DNA of 33,105 nt, from NCBI GenBank assembly GCA_947460275.1, contig CANHHZ010000002.1, positions 1-33,105 of the forward strand, in the 5' to 3' direction. The position numbers were made by a program, and so were the translations under genes. Below the pieces are notes generated by a model. It had not been told where the DNA came from. It saw only the letters and a list, made by a program, of their open reading frames with translations, and did not search any database. This stretch comes from Sphingobacteriaceae bacterium (lineage in GTDB: Bacteria; Bacteroidota; Bacteroidia; Sphingobacteriales; Sphingobacteriaceae). Shown piece by piece: positions 24,442-31,880 of this stretch (the stretch's first letter is position 1; each line of letters starts with the position of its first letter).

Positions 24442-24825
24442 ATGGTGAAAAAAATCATGGCTATAGGGTTACTTTCGGCTTACCTGTTTACCACAACAGA
24501 GTTGGGTCAGCTGTTTAAAATACCATTTTTAATAGGCCATTATCTAGAGCATAAAGCTTCCTCAAATTTATCATTGGCCCAGTTTTTAAGTATGCATTAT
24601 GCCCAGGGCGATGTGAGAGACGCTGATAATGCAAAAGACATGAAGTTGCCTTTTAAAACTCATGAAAATTGCACAAACTTTATCAACACATTAGTTTCGC
24701 AACCCTTTTTATTGGTTGTTCATCCACCTTGTTCTTCTATTAAAAAAAATAAACATTTATTTATCGACAATATGCTTACCTTTTCTTACCATTCAAGTAT
24801 TTGGCAGCCTCCAAAATTTTGTTGA
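24442..24825 (+). CDS. Small secreted protein of a metal-efflux operon, function unknown
   Basis: About 127 residues with a signal-peptide-like start MVKKIMAIGLLSAYLFTTTE. The mature part is rich in His and Cys: GHYLEHKAS, SMHYAQGDVRD, KTHENC, VVHPPCSS, and PPKFC at the end. I recall similar small proteins upstream of CusA-type pumps in Bacteroidota, but no function is known to me. It lies 79 bp before the pump gene on the same strand and may be a periplasmic metal-binding or sensing partner (inference). The alternative start is the ATG at 24457. Confidence 0.65.
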   Translation: MVKKIMAIGLLSAYLFTTTELGQLFKIPFLIGHYLEHKASSNLSLAQFLSMHYAQGDVRDADNAKDMKLPFKTHENCTNFINTLVSQPFLLVVHPPCSSIKKNKHLFIDNMLTFSYHSSIWQPPKFC

Positions 24826-24904
24826 GCATTTATGCAAACAGTTTAAATGTACTGTGCGTAATTCTTAATAAAAATGTATTTCTTTAATTAACAAAAATTA
24901 AATT

Positions 24905-27900
24905 ATGTTGAATAAAATAATTGAGTTTGCCATAAAAAACAAGCTCATTATTGGGCTTTTTACCATTGCCCTTATTGGTTATGGTAGCTATGAGTTTACC
25001 AAACTGCCCATAGATGCCGTGCCAGATATTACCGACAATCAAGTTCAGGTAATTACCATTGCGCCCTCTTTTGGCGCAACCGACATCGAAAGGTTGGTTA
25101 CCTTTCCTATAGAGCAAGCCAATAGCAATATTGCCGGGATAAAAGAAATAAGAAGTTTTTCGCGTTTTGGATTATCCTTAGTTACCATTGTTTTTGATGA
25201 TGCAACCGATGTGTATTGGGCAAGACAGCAAGTGGCCGAGCGTTTGCAGCAAGTACAAACCCAAATTCCGCAAGGTATAGGTACGCCCGAACTTGGCCCT
25301 ATAAGTACGGGCTTGGGCGAAATTTATCAATATGTAGTTAAACCAAAGCCTGGTTACGAAAAGAAATACAACGAAACCGAACTGCGAACAATACAAGATT
25401 GGGTGGTGCGTAGGCAATTGCTCAGCGTAAAGGGGGTGGCCGAAGTAAGTAGTTTTGGTGGTAAGCTAAAACAATTTGTAATTGAAGTAGACCCTAATAA
25501 ATTGCAAGCCTACGCAATTACTGTTAATGATGTTTTTGATGCTTTAGCCGCCAACAACCAAAACACGGGTGGTGCATACATAGAAAAAGGGCCGCGGGTA
25601 CTTTACATTAGAAGCGAAGGATTAATTGGAAGCACAACAGATATCGAAAATATTGCTATAAAAAACAATGAGGCGGGTAGTCCATTGTACATCAGAGATG
25701 TTGCCGATGTAAAAACAGGTTATGCAACTCGCTATGGTGCGATGTGTTATAACGATGAGGGCGAGGTTGCGGGAGCAGTTGTAATGATGCTGAAAGGCGC
25801 CAATAGCGGCGAAGTAATTAAAAATGTAAAGGAGCGTATTGCTCAAATTAAAAAAACATTGCCAAAAGGTGTGGAGATAGAACCCTTTTTAGACCGTAGC
25901 AAAATGGTAAACAATGCCATAGGAACAGTACAAAAAAATTTATTAGAAGGCGCATTAATTGTGATTTTTGTACTGGTTCTTTTTTTGGGCAATTTTAGGG
26001 CGGGCTTATTGGTAGCATCGGTTATACCTTTGGCCATGTTGTTTGCCGTGATCATGATGAACCTTTTTGGGGTAAGCGGCAATTTAATGAGTTTGGGTGC
26101 ATTAGATTTTGGCTTAATTGTAGATGGTGCCGTAATTATTGTAGAAGCGGTAATGCATCTGCTGCACCACAATAAACGGCATAATCAAGATACATTAACG
26201 CAGGCACAAATGGATAGCAGCGTACAGCAATCAGCGGGTAAAATGATGAACAGTGCGGTATTTGGACAAATTGTAATTTTGGTGGTTTACTTGCCCATTT
26301 TTACCTTACAAGGTATAGAAGGTAAAATGTTTAAGCCCATGGCCCAAACGGTTGCTTTTGCACTTGTTGGCGCATTTATACTCTCGCTTACCTATGTACC
26401 TATGATGAGTGCGCTGTTTTTGAGCAAAAAGACCAAGCACAAGCCAAATTTTTCTGACCGAATGATGGGCAAACTCGAAAATTTTTATCAGCATAAGTTA
26501 AAAGCGGTAATCGAATTTCCAAAAGTTGTGCTGCTGTCTGTAGTTTCACTTTTTGTAATTGCGCTTGTGGTTTTAAGTACTTTGGGTGGCGAATTTATCC
26601 CTACATTAGAAGAAGGAGATTTTGCTGTAGATACTCGGGTATTAACCGGAAGCAGCCTTTCTACAACTATAGAGGGCACCCAAAAAGCCGCACATATACT
26701 CAAATCTCGGTTTCCAGAAGTAGAAAAAGTGGTTACCAAAATTGGTAGTGGCGAAGTGCCAACAGATCCCATGCCTATGGAAGCCAGTGATATGATGGTA
26801 ATTTTAAAGGATAAAAAAGAGTGGACATCAGCTTCGAGTTTTGATGAATTGGCCGAAAAAATGGGAGAGGCACTTAAAGATGTGCCCGGTGTTACCGCAG
26901 GGTTTCAATATCCTGTGCAAATGCGTTTCAATGAATTAATGACTGGCGCAAGACAGGATGTAGTTTGTAAAATATTTGGCGAAGATTTAGATACCCTTGC
27001 TTTTTATGCCAATAAATTGGGCAAACTGATAAATAACGTTGAAGGGGCAAAAAATCTCTATGTAGAAAGCGTTTCGGGCCTACCACAAATTATTATCAAC
27101 TACAATAGAAATGCAATTGCGCAATACAATGTAAGCATAGCTGATATCAACAAAGTGGTTAATATGTATTTTGCCGGTCAAAGTAGCGGTATGGTGTTTG
27201 AGGGCGAAAAGCGGTTTGATTTGGTGGTAAAAATAAATGGGCAAGGTAAAAAAAATCTCGAGGACATTAAAAATGTACTCATTCCTACGTCCAATGGCAA
27301 TCAGGTTCCTTTATACCAGTTGGCAGATGTTGCTATAAAAGAAGGGCCAAATCAAATTCAGCGGGAAGATGCCAAACGTCGAATTGTGGTTGGTTTTAAC
27401 GTGGGTAGCAGAGATGTGCAAAGCATTGTAAAAGAACTGCAGGACAAAGTAGATGCTAAAATTAAATTTCCGGCAGGATATTATGTTACCTATGGCGGCG
27501 CTTTTGAAAACCTAAATGCTGCCAAAAAAAGGTTAATGATTGCTGTTCCGGTGTCGCTATTGCTTATCTTCTTACTCTTGTTTTTTGCATTTAGTTCGGT
27601 AAAACAGAGTTTGCTCATTTATTCGGCCATTCCGCTTTCTGCCATTGGTGGTATTTTATTTTTAGCTTTTCGAGGTTTGCCGTTTAGCATTAGTGCTGCC
27701 ATTGGTTTTATTGCTTTGTTTGGGGTTGCTGTATTGAATGGCATTGTGCTTGTGGCCGAGTTTAATCGGATTAGGAAAGACGGAGAAACAGATCTTAAAC
27801 AAGTTGTGCTTAAAGGTACAAAACTAAGGCTGCGCCCCGTGTTGATGACGGCCGCAGTTGCATCTTTGGGCTTTTTGCCCATGGCCATAAGCAATGGCGC

Positions 27901-29248
27901 AGGGGCAGAGGTGCAACGCCCCTTGGCAACCGTTGTAATTGGCGGCTTATTGGTGGCCACTTTGCTTACGCTTTTTGTATTGCCTATTTTATATATCGTG
28001 TTTGAAAAAGGAATAAAAATGAACTCCAAATTAACCGCCATTTGTTTTGCATTTGGTTTATTGCTTTTAAATTCAGCTGCAAATGCACAAACCAAAATTA
28101 GCTTACAGGCTGCAATAGACACCGCTTTGGCCAACAATTTAAATGTAAAAGCGCAAAAATTAAAGGCCAATTATCAGCAACAGCTTATCCAATCGGCTAC
28201 CCAATTGCCCAACACAAGTTTTATGGCCGAAGTGGGACAGTTTAACAGTGTTTATACGGATAACAGATTGGGCGTTTCGCAGTCGTTCAGTTTTCCAACG
28301 GTGTATGCCAGACAAAAAAACCTGTTTACACAAGAGTGGAAAACGGCCATTTTAAATCTGTCTTTAAGGGAGGCAGAGCTGAGAAAAGCAGTTAGCGAAA
28401 CTTATATCAACCTTATTGCACTTCATCAAAAAGAGCAGTTATTGCTAAAAAGCGATACCATATTTGGCGAATTTTTGAGAAAAGCAACACTGCGGTTAAA
28501 TAAAGGAGAAAGCAATATATTGGAAAAAATTACCGCCGAAACACAGCGTGGAAACATCAATTTGCAATTGAAACAGTTGTTGCAAGAAAAAGCCATGCTC
28601 AAAAGTCAGTTTCAGCTGCTTTTAAATACCGAAAACGAGCATGAGCCCAGCGAAATCAATTTAATTATTGTGGCCGGAGATTTTGCAAAACCCGATATAG
28701 ATAGCCATCCGCTTTTAGAAATAAAGAAACAACAACAGCAAGTCGGACAAGCATTAACTGCTTTAGAAAAAACTAAGTTGTTACCCGATATAAGCTTGGG
28801 TTTTTACACCACAACCATTAAAGGTGTTGGGCCAAACGAGATATTTTATAGCGGAAAAGACCGTTTTAACTCGGGTCAAGTTGGCTTAAACATCCCGATA
28901 TTTACTTCCGCACAAAAAGCAAAAATTAAGGCGGCCAAAATTCAAGAAACCGAAATGGCCAACGCTTATTTGATAGAAAAACAGCAATTGACGCAACAGT
29001 ACAAATCAACTTTAGCGGCGTATAAAACCAGTAAGGAAACTTTGGAGTACTTAGCGCAAACAGCCTTGCCCAATGCAAAAGTTATTGGGCAAACAGCCGA
29101 TAAACAGTTCATAAACGGCGATATCAACTATTTAGATTGGGTGGTTTTAACCAATCAGTCTGTTGGTATTATAGACCAATACATTAACGCCACAAAAACG
29201 CTTAATGAAAATGCCATTCTACTTAATTATTTAATAGCTAAAAATTAA
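24905..29248 (+). CDS. CusA/CzcA-type heavy-metal RND pump fused to a TolC-family outer-membrane domain
   Basis: One frame of 1447 residues joins two parts of a tripartite efflux system. Residues 1 to about 1038 are an HME-RND pump: N-terminal helix FAIKNKLIIGLFTIALIG, pore domains, twelve membrane segments, and the proton-relay motif DFGLIVDGAVIIVEA near residue 400. RFNELMTGARQDVVCKIFGE is a family signature. From Met1039 follows a signal-peptide-like segment (MNSKLTAICFAFGLLLLNSA, ending ANAQ) and then a TolC-type domain of helical coiled coils (LQAAIDTALANNLNVKAQKL, NIPIFTSAQKAKIKAAKIQE). Such fusions occur in Bacteroidota (from memory). Metal specificity (Cu/Ag or Co/Zn/Cd) cannot be decided. 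The adaptor gene starts one base after the stop. Confidence 0.9.
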   Translation: MLNKIIEFAIKNKLIIGLFTIALIGYGSYEFTKLPIDAVPDITDNQVQVITIAPSFGATDIERLVTFPIEQANSNIAGIKEIRSFSRFGLSLVTIVFDDATDVYWARQQVAERLQQVQTQIPQGIGTPELGPISTGLGEIYQYVVKPKPGYEKKYNETELRTIQDWVVRRQLLSVKGVAEVSSFGGKLKQFVIEVDPNKLQAYAITVNDVFDALAANNQNTGGAYIEKGPRVLYIRSEGLIGSTTDIENIAIKNNEAGSPLYIRDVADVKTGYATRYGAMCYNDEGEVAGAVVMMLKGANSGEVIKNVKERIAQIKKTLPKGVEIEPFLDRSKMVNNAIGTVQKNLLEGALIVIFVLVLFLGNFRAGLLVASVIPLAMLFAVIMMNLFGVSGNLMSLGALDFGLIVDGAVIIVEAVMHLLHHNKRHNQDTLTQAQMDSSVQQSAGKMMNSAVFGQIVILVVYLPIFTLQGIEGKMFKPMAQTVAFALVGAFILSLTYVPMMSALFLSKKTKHKPNFSDRMMGKLENFYQHKLKAVIEFPKVVLLSVVSLFVIALVVLSTLGGEFIPTLEEGDFAVDTRVLTGSSLSTTIEGTQKAAHILKSRFPEVEKVVTKIGSGEVPTDPMPMEASDMMVILKDKKEWTSASSFDELAEKMGEALKDVPGVTAGFQYPVQMRFNELMTGARQDVVCKIFGEDLDTLAFYANKLGKLINNVEGAKNLYVESVSGLPQIIINYNRNAIAQYNVSIADINKVVNMYFAGQSSGMVFEGEKRFDLVVKINGQGKKNLEDIKNVLIPTSNGNQVPLYQLADVAIKEGPNQIQREDAKRRIVVGFNVGSRDVQSIVKELQDKVDAKIKFPAGYYVTYGGAFENLNAAKKRLMIAVPVSLLLIFLLLFFAFSSVKQSLLIYSAIPLSAIGGILFLAFRGLPFSISAAIGFIALFGVAVLNGIVLVAEFNRIRKDGETDLKQVVLKGTKLRLRPVLMTAAVASLGFLPMAISNGAGAEVQRPLATVVIGGLLVATLLTLFVLPILYIVFEKGIKMNSKLTAICFAFGLLLLNSAANAQTKISLQAAIDTALANNLNVKAQKLKANYQQQLIQSATQLPNTSFMAEVGQFNSVYTDNRLGVSQSFSFPTVYARQKNLFTQEWKTAILNLSLREAELRKAVSETYINLIALHQKEQLLLKSDTIFGEFLRKATLRLNKGESNILEKITAETQRGNINLQLKQLLQEKAMLKSQFQLLLNTENEHEPSEINLIIVAGDFAKPDIDSHPLLEIKKQQQQVGQALTALEKTKLLPDISLGFYTTTIKGVGPNEIFYSGKDRFNSGQVGLNIPIFTSAQKAKIKAAKIQETEMANAYLIEKQQLTQQYKSTLAAYKTSKETLEYLAQTALPNAKVIGQTADKQFINGDINYLDWVVLTNQSVGIIDQYINATKTLNENAILLNYLIAKN

Positions 29249-29249
29249 C

Positions 29250-30380
29250 ATGAAAAAAATATTAATAATTTCCATTTGTGTTTGCCTGGCTAGTTGTGGG
29301 CAAAAAAATGCCGAAAACATTGCTCAAGTGCAAGAGGCTAACCAAACACAAATTACCCTAACCAAAGCACAGCAAAAAAATGCCAATTTATCGTTTGCCA
29401 AACCTCAGCAAAAAGAAATGGCCACCGTATTAAAGTTAAATGGTAAAATAGATGTACCGCCACAAAATATGGTTTCTATCAGCGTGCCAATGGGCGGATA
29501 TTTAAAAACGACCAAATTGTTGCCAGGTATGCACGTAAATAAAGGCGAAGTTATAGCCATTATTGAAGATCAGCAGTACATACAACTACAGCAAGATTAC
29601 TTGTTGGCCAAAGCCAAAATTGTATATGCCAAACTAGAATACGAGCGACAATTGGCGCTAAATCAAAGCAAGGCCAGCAGCGATAAAGTTTTTCAGCAGG
29701 CAACGACCGAATACAATAGCTTAAAAATTATGCTCAGTTCACTAGCAGAAAAACTGAAGTTAATTGGTAAAAATCCAGCTACTTTAACCGAAAGCAATAT
29801 TAGCAGAAGCATAAATGTTTATGCGCCAATTAATGGCTTTGTAAGTAAGGTAAATGTAAATGTTGGCAAGTACATTTCGCCAACAGATGTGCTTTTTGAA
29901 CTGGTAAATCCGGCCGATATTCATTTGGCTTTAACGGTTTTTGAAAAAGATTTGGCACAGCTTTACGTTGGGCAGCGTGTAATTACCTACACCAATAACG
30001 AGCCAAATAAAAAGCACAATGCCGAAATATTGTTGATTGGGAAAGACTTAAGCACCGAGCGCAGCACCGAGGTGCATTGTCATTTTGAAGATTACGACAA
30101 GTCGCTAATTCCTGGCACCTATATGAACGCCGAAGTGCAGGTAAAAACAGGCATCAACTTGGTATTGCCCGAAGAGGCAGTTGTAAATTACGAAAACAAA
30201 CAATATGCTTTTATTCAGAAATCGGCAAATAGTTTTGAGATGGTTCAATTGCAAACTGGCGTGGTTAAAGATGGATATATTGCCCTGTTAAACGCCCAAG
30301 CTTTGGCCAACAGCAATTTTGTAGCCAAGGGCGCCTATACTTTATTAATGAGTTTAAAGAATAAGCCAGAAGAAGATTAA
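29250..30380 (+). CDS. Lipoprotein periplasmic adaptor (CusB-like MFP) of the efflux system
   Basis: At 376 residues, the protein has a lipoprotein signal with lipobox LASC (13-16) and C16 as the lipidated residue, so it is anchored in a membrane. It shows the adaptor pattern: a beta-barrel and lipoyl half (PMGGYLKTTKLLPGMHVNKG), an alpha-hairpin (QLQQDYLLAKAKIVYAKLEY), the second half (VYAPINGFVSKVNVNVGKYI), and the membrane-proximal part. It links the RND pump and the TolC domain across the periplasm. It ends the operon, followed by a terminator. Confidence 0.92.
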   Translation: MKKILIISICVCLASCGQKNAENIAQVQEANQTQITLTKAQQKNANLSFAKPQQKEMATVLKLNGKIDVPPQNMVSISVPMGGYLKTTKLLPGMHVNKGEVIAIIEDQQYIQLQQDYLLAKAKIVYAKLEYERQLALNQSKASSDKVFQQATTEYNSLKIMLSSLAEKLKLIGKNPATLTESNISRSINVYAPINGFVSKVNVNVGKYISPTDVLFELVNPADIHLALTVFEKDLAQLYVGQRVITYTNNEPNKKHNAEILLIGKDLSTERSTEVHCHFEDYDKSLIPGTYMNAEVQVKTGINLVLPEEAVVNYENKQYAFIQKSANSFEMVQLQTGVVKDGYIALLNAQALANSNFVAKGAYTLLMSLKNKPEED

Positions 30381-30385
30381 ATGTA

Positions 30386-30414
30386 AAAAGCCTGAGTGTT
30401 TAACTCAGGCTTTT
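30386..30414. terminator. Bidirectional terminator between the efflux operon and metF
   Basis: A 12-bp perfect stem (AAAAGCCTGAGT / ACTCAGGCTTTT), loop GTTTA, with A and T ends. It serves both convergent genes; it begins 5 bp after the adaptor stop and ends 2 bp before the metF stop. Confidence 0.9.
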
Positions 30415-30416
30415 GC

Positions 30417-31370
30417 TTAAAATATGGCCTCAGCAATTTTTTTGGTTGGCTCTGGATTGCTCATCGTATAGAAGTGTAAAACGGGTGCGCCTATTTTTAT
30501 CAATTCTTTGCATTGAGCAATCATAAATTCTATTCCTACCTGCTTTACTTGTGCTTCGTCTTTACAATTTTGAATGGCTTCGCTCAAATCTTCGGGCAAA
30601 TCTATATGAAAAACTTTAGGTAAACTTATCAATTGCTTTGACGAAGTTATTGGTTTTAAGCCTGGTATAATTGGCACATTGATTCCGTTTTCTCTACATT
30701 TTTTAACAAACTCTAAATATTTGGTATTGTCAAAAAACATTTGGGTTACGATAAATTCGGCACCCATATCTACTTTTTGCTTTAAGTACTTAAAATCTGT
30801 TTTAAGGTTTGGTGCTTCAAAGTGTTTTTCTGGATATCCAGCAACCCCTACACAAAAATCTGTTTTAAAAGCTTCGTGGTCTTCGTGCAAATATTTACCA
30901 TTGTTCATGTCCATTACTTGCCCTAATAGCTCTGTTGCAAATGCATGGCCGCCGGGTGTTGGTATAAAACTTGAGTCGGCATGGCGGGCATCCCCACGTA
31001 AAACCAATACATTGTCTATCCCCAAAAACTGTAAATCTATCAGTGCATTTTCAGTTTCTTCTTTGGTAAAACCACCACAAATTAAATGGGGAACGGCATC
31101 TACTTTGTATTTATTGATAATTGCTGCACAAATGGCAACAGTTCCGGGTCTTTTACGGTAAGATATTTTTTCGAGTAAACCTGTTTCATGCTGCTTGTAA
31201 ATGTAATCTTCTCGGTGGTAGGTCACATCAATAAACGGTGGATTAAACTCCATTAACGGGTCTATCGCATTGTAAATAGCATCGATACTTTTTCCTTTAA
31301 CAGGAGGTAAAAGCTCGAAAGAAAATAAGGTTTTACCCTTTGCGTTTTTAATATGGTCTGTAATCTTCAT
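30417..31370 (-). CDS. metF: 5,10-Methylenetetrahydrofolate reductase
   Basis: MetF reduces methylene-THF to methyl-THF, the methyl donor for MetH. The 317 residues form the TIM barrel of the family: KTLFSFELLPPVKGKS with the catalytic Glu, FIDVTYH, LVLRGDARH, VGVAGYPEKH, and FIVTQMFFDN. It lies downstream of metH on the same strand, but a heptamer array and a four-helix-bundle gene separate them. The array ends 3 bp from the ATG, so no ordinary promoter fits in the small gap and metF is probably read from upstream. Confidence 0.96.
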   Translation of the reverse strand: MKITDHIKNAKGKTLFSFELLPPVKGKSIDAIYNAIDPLMEFNPPFIDVTYHREDYIYKQHETGLLEKISYRKRPGTVAICAAIINKYKVDAVPHLICGGFTKEETENALIDLQFLGIDNVLVLRGDARHADSSFIPTPGGHAFATELLGQVMDMNNGKYLHEDHEAFKTDFCVGVAGYPEKHFEAPNLKTDFKYLKQKVDMGAEFIVTQMFFDNTKYLEFVKKCRENGINVPIIPGLKPITSSKQLISLPKVFHIDLPEDLSEAIQNCKDEAQVKQVGIEFMIAQCKELIKIGAPVLHFYTMSNPEPTKKIAEAIF

Positions 31371-31373
31371 ACT

Positions 31374-31408
31374 GGGTTACGTGTTGCGAGTTATCAGTTA
31401 CGAGAACT
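31374..31408. repeat. Heptamer array, left of the S23-family gene
   Basis: Five units in exact phase: GGGTTAC, GTGTTGC, GAGTTAT, CAGTTAC, GAGAACT. It lies between the metF start codon and the stop of the four-helix-bundle gene, in the opposite orientation to the array at 31831-31879. Confidence 0.75.
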
Positions 31409-31416
31409 TATATTGC

Positions 31417-31788
31417 CTAATTAGCAAGTTGTTTATAATATTTTATAAATCCGTTTAAGAGTTTTCTTGTTGTTTCTATTTTAACCAAAGATGAACTTAA
31501 AACCTCAGATTTAATATATTTTTGGTCGAAAGCAATGTAAAGTTGTGTTTCAAGCTCATAAATTGAGCCCCTAGCAATAAAGAAAAATTGGATACTATCT
31601 TTAGGATGGTTTCGTCCGCAACCTTCGGCAATATTTGAGGGAATGGATACAGCACATCTTCTCATTTGGCTAACTAATCCAAATATTTCATCCTTTGGAA
31701 ATTCTTTTGTGATGGCATAAGTGTCATTTGCTAAAATTCTAGCTTCTTTCCAAACATCCAAATTAGTATACGATTTTTTCTCTTCCAT
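31417..31788 (-). CDS. Four-helix-bundle protein, S23/IVS-encoded family
   Basis: This 123-residue protein matches the S23 family, first known from intervening sequences in 23S rRNA genes and related to the Avd accessory protein of diversity-generating retroelements (established knowledge, from memory). Visible signatures: NLDVWKEARILANDTYAITK, EFPKDEIFGLVSQMRRCAVS, IPSNIAEGCGRN, then FFFIARGSIYELETQLYIAF. Its molecular role is unknown; Avd is a basic pentameric bundle that binds nucleic acid. The gene sits between metH and metF with heptamer arrays in inverted orientation on both sides. No reverse transcriptase or transposase is near. Confidence 0.9.
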   Translation of the reverse strand: MEEKKSYTNLDVWKEARILANDTYAITKEFPKDEIFGLVSQMRRCAVSIPSNIAEGCGRNHPKDSIQFFFIARGSIYELETQLYIAFDQKYIKSEVLSSSLVKIETTRKLLNGFIKYYKQLAN

Positions 31789-31830
31789 TTTTATAGCTAG
31801 CTTTTTTCTATTACACCAACCTCACAATCC

Positions 31831-31879
31831 AGAACCCGTAACCCACAACTCATAACCCATAACTCGCAAGGGGCAGGGG
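31831..31879. repeat. Heptamer array, right of the S23-family gene
   Basis: Seven units in phase: AGAACCC, GTAACCC, ACAACTC, ATAACCC, ATAACTC, GCAAGGG, GCAGGGG. Read on the other strand the core gives GAGTTAT, GGGTTAT, GAGTTGT, GGGTTAC, the same type as the left array, so the two arrays form an inverted pair around the gene. The array touches the metH stop codon (31881-31883). Confidence 0.75.
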
Positions 31880-31880
31880 G

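Noticed and set aside
27619..28170. A 183-codon open frame on the minus strand opposite the efflux pump gene
   Set aside because: It lies fully inside the pump-TolC frame, has no family features and an unusual composition, and is explained by the codon pattern of the real gene.
30679..31161. A 160-codon open frame opposite metF
   Set aside because: Shadow of the metF codons; no start signal or family match.
31417..31788. Diversity-generating retroelement based on the Avd-like gene
   Set aside because: No reverse transcriptase, template repeat or variable repeat was seen in the window.
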